From Promethearchaeota archaeon (GTDB lineage Archaea > Asgardarchaeota > Lokiarchaeia > Sigyniarchaeales > SOKP01): 64,000 nt of DNA. Of this stretch, positions 63,442 through 64,000 are shown in pieces (the first letter of the stretch is position 1; each line of letters begins with the position of its first letter). Both the position numbers and the translations under genes were made by a program. The DNA is taken from NCBI GenBank assembly GCA_019058445.1, contig JAHPZA010000004.1:248001-312000 (forward strand), in the 5' to 3' direction. Under the pieces are notes generated by a model. The model was not told the DNA's origin. It ran no database searches and saw only the letters and a list, made by a program, of their open reading frames with translations.

Positions 63442-64000
63442 TTACTTTTTTTTTGATATTAATTTTAAGATAAAACTACTATGAGTGGGATCATGAGGAT
63501 CCCTTAATCCTGAGTAAGTGATTTCTCTATTGGATGGCAATGACTTTTCCAAACTGTGAACTAAGAATCCAACGATAAAATTGCACGGAACTCCAACTTC
63601 GGAGCAAAATATGCAATTTTTAATTTCAAGAGTTATAGATTCTAGTTCATTAGTCATATAATTTTCGTGTTTTTCTAAAATTTTAATATGCCAGGTAGTT
63701 CTTATTAAAGTATTTAATTCCTTGATAACCTCTTCAAAGTTTTTTCCGTAGGGAAATAAATAAAAGGAAAACTTTTTACCAATCTCAAATAATAAATTAT
63801 AACATCCAAATAGCAAACAATTTTGGGCAGAAATAATTTTCTTAAAGGAGAAAAAATCTATGAACTTAGAAGAATCAATATCTCTTATATCCTTCAATTC
63901 TAACAGTTCTGCTTCTCTCAATATAGATTTAAGCCCATCATAGTCTAAAACATCAAGATAAGCTTGCATTAATGCTGTAAGAACCTTATTATTTACTTCT
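63442..64000 (-). CDS. V4R/Bet3-like protein (partial, N-terminus outside window)
   Basis: An ATG at 63969 gives 175 residues, but the frame stays open to the window edge and continues with the plausible sequence EVNNKVLTAL, so the start is probably outside. The later half shows the V4R pattern: a helix, then a strand-rich segment with CIFCSEVGVPCNFIVGFLVHSLE and ending HSSFILKLI. Three Cys (C-X2-C-X7-C) are kept from the usual V4R set. It is directly upstream of a small GTPase. Confidence 0.6.
   Translation of the reverse strand, partial: EVNNKVLTALMQAYLDVLDYDGLKSILREAELLELKDIRDIDSSKFIDFFSFKKIISAQNCLLFGCYNLLFEIGKKFSFYLFPYGKNFEEVIKELNTLIRTTWHIKILEKHENYMTNELESITLEIKNCIFCSEVGVPCNFIVGFLVHSLEKSLPSNREITYSGLRDPHDPTHSSFILKLISKKK

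Overview
The window reads as a stretch of an AT-rich Asgard archaeal chromosome (Promethearchaeota, most like the Lokiarchaeia). The information-processing genes are archaeal: TBP, thermosome, archaeal-type AspRS, TruD, Pth2, deoxyhypusine synthase, CDC48, and ribosomal proteins L38e and L40e. On top of these sit genes typical of Asgards: four Ras/Rab-like small GTPases, a profilin, longin/roadblock-like proteins and two V4R (Bet3-fold) proteins. Genes are dense, on both strands, in short operons. TTG and GTG starts are common and at least one ATT start is likely. I saw no rRNA, tRNA, CRISPR array, insertion sequence or prophage.

Layout. 1-6.2 kb holds translation and RNA-modification genes: a methionine aminopeptidase fragment, aspS, an orphan DNA methyltransferase, a minus-strand run L38e > Zn/KH protein > pth2 > truD, and divergent L40e. 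6.3-9.6 kb holds a GPH sugar transporter and the thermosome. 10-14 kb is accessory: small zinc proteins, an RX4H HEPN protein, a PD-(D/E)XK nuclease-like protein and a DUF1349 protein. 14-20.3 kb holds a cyclase-family hydrolase, a 744-residue membrane protein with a longin-like tail, an HDAC-fold deacetylase, profilin and a sialidase-like protein that looks transferred. 20.5-26.4 kb is a membrane locus: a minimal FtsX permease, its ATPase, two polytopic proteins and a large anchored surface protein.

26.6-33.3 kb holds an acyl-CoA ligase, a divergent GTPase, a Lin0512-family protein and the operon argS-agmatinase-deoxyhypusine synthase. 33.3-41.6 kb holds a longin-like protein, a B12 radical SAM enzyme, a CinA-C protein, and a corrinoid methyl-transfer locus (amidohydrolase, TetR, GPH transporter, corrinoid protein, UroD-family methyltransferase). 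That locus is closed by a broken copy of the amidohydrolase 3' end. 41.7-46.2 kb is the most unusual region. It carries a secreted/membrane protein ending in a Gly-Cys tail with CX3CX2C spacing, a radical SAM/SPASM enzyme directly downstream, three overlapping membrane-protein genes, and a divergent ribbon-helix-helix regulator next to a perfect 9-8-9 inverted repeat.

46.4-51 kb holds a TPR membrane protein, a GTPase-thioredoxin-V4R operon, a Zn-finger membrane protein with a disturbed 5' end, another GTPase and TBP with an acidic N-terminal extension. 51-55.4 kb holds a thiolase, acylphosphatase, a DegT aminotransferase and a sensor-wHTH protein that probably starts at ATT. 55.5-64 kb holds a GIY-YIG protein, PSTK (suggesting selenocysteine use), CDC48, a methyltransferase, an M24 peptidase, a PLP aminotransferase and a second GTPase/V4R pair cut by the window end.

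Most promising for new biology: the radical SAM / Gly-Cys tail cluster with its own regulator and operator, and the repeated pairing of Rab-like GTPases with V4R (Bet3-fold) proteins, once with a thioredoxin between them.
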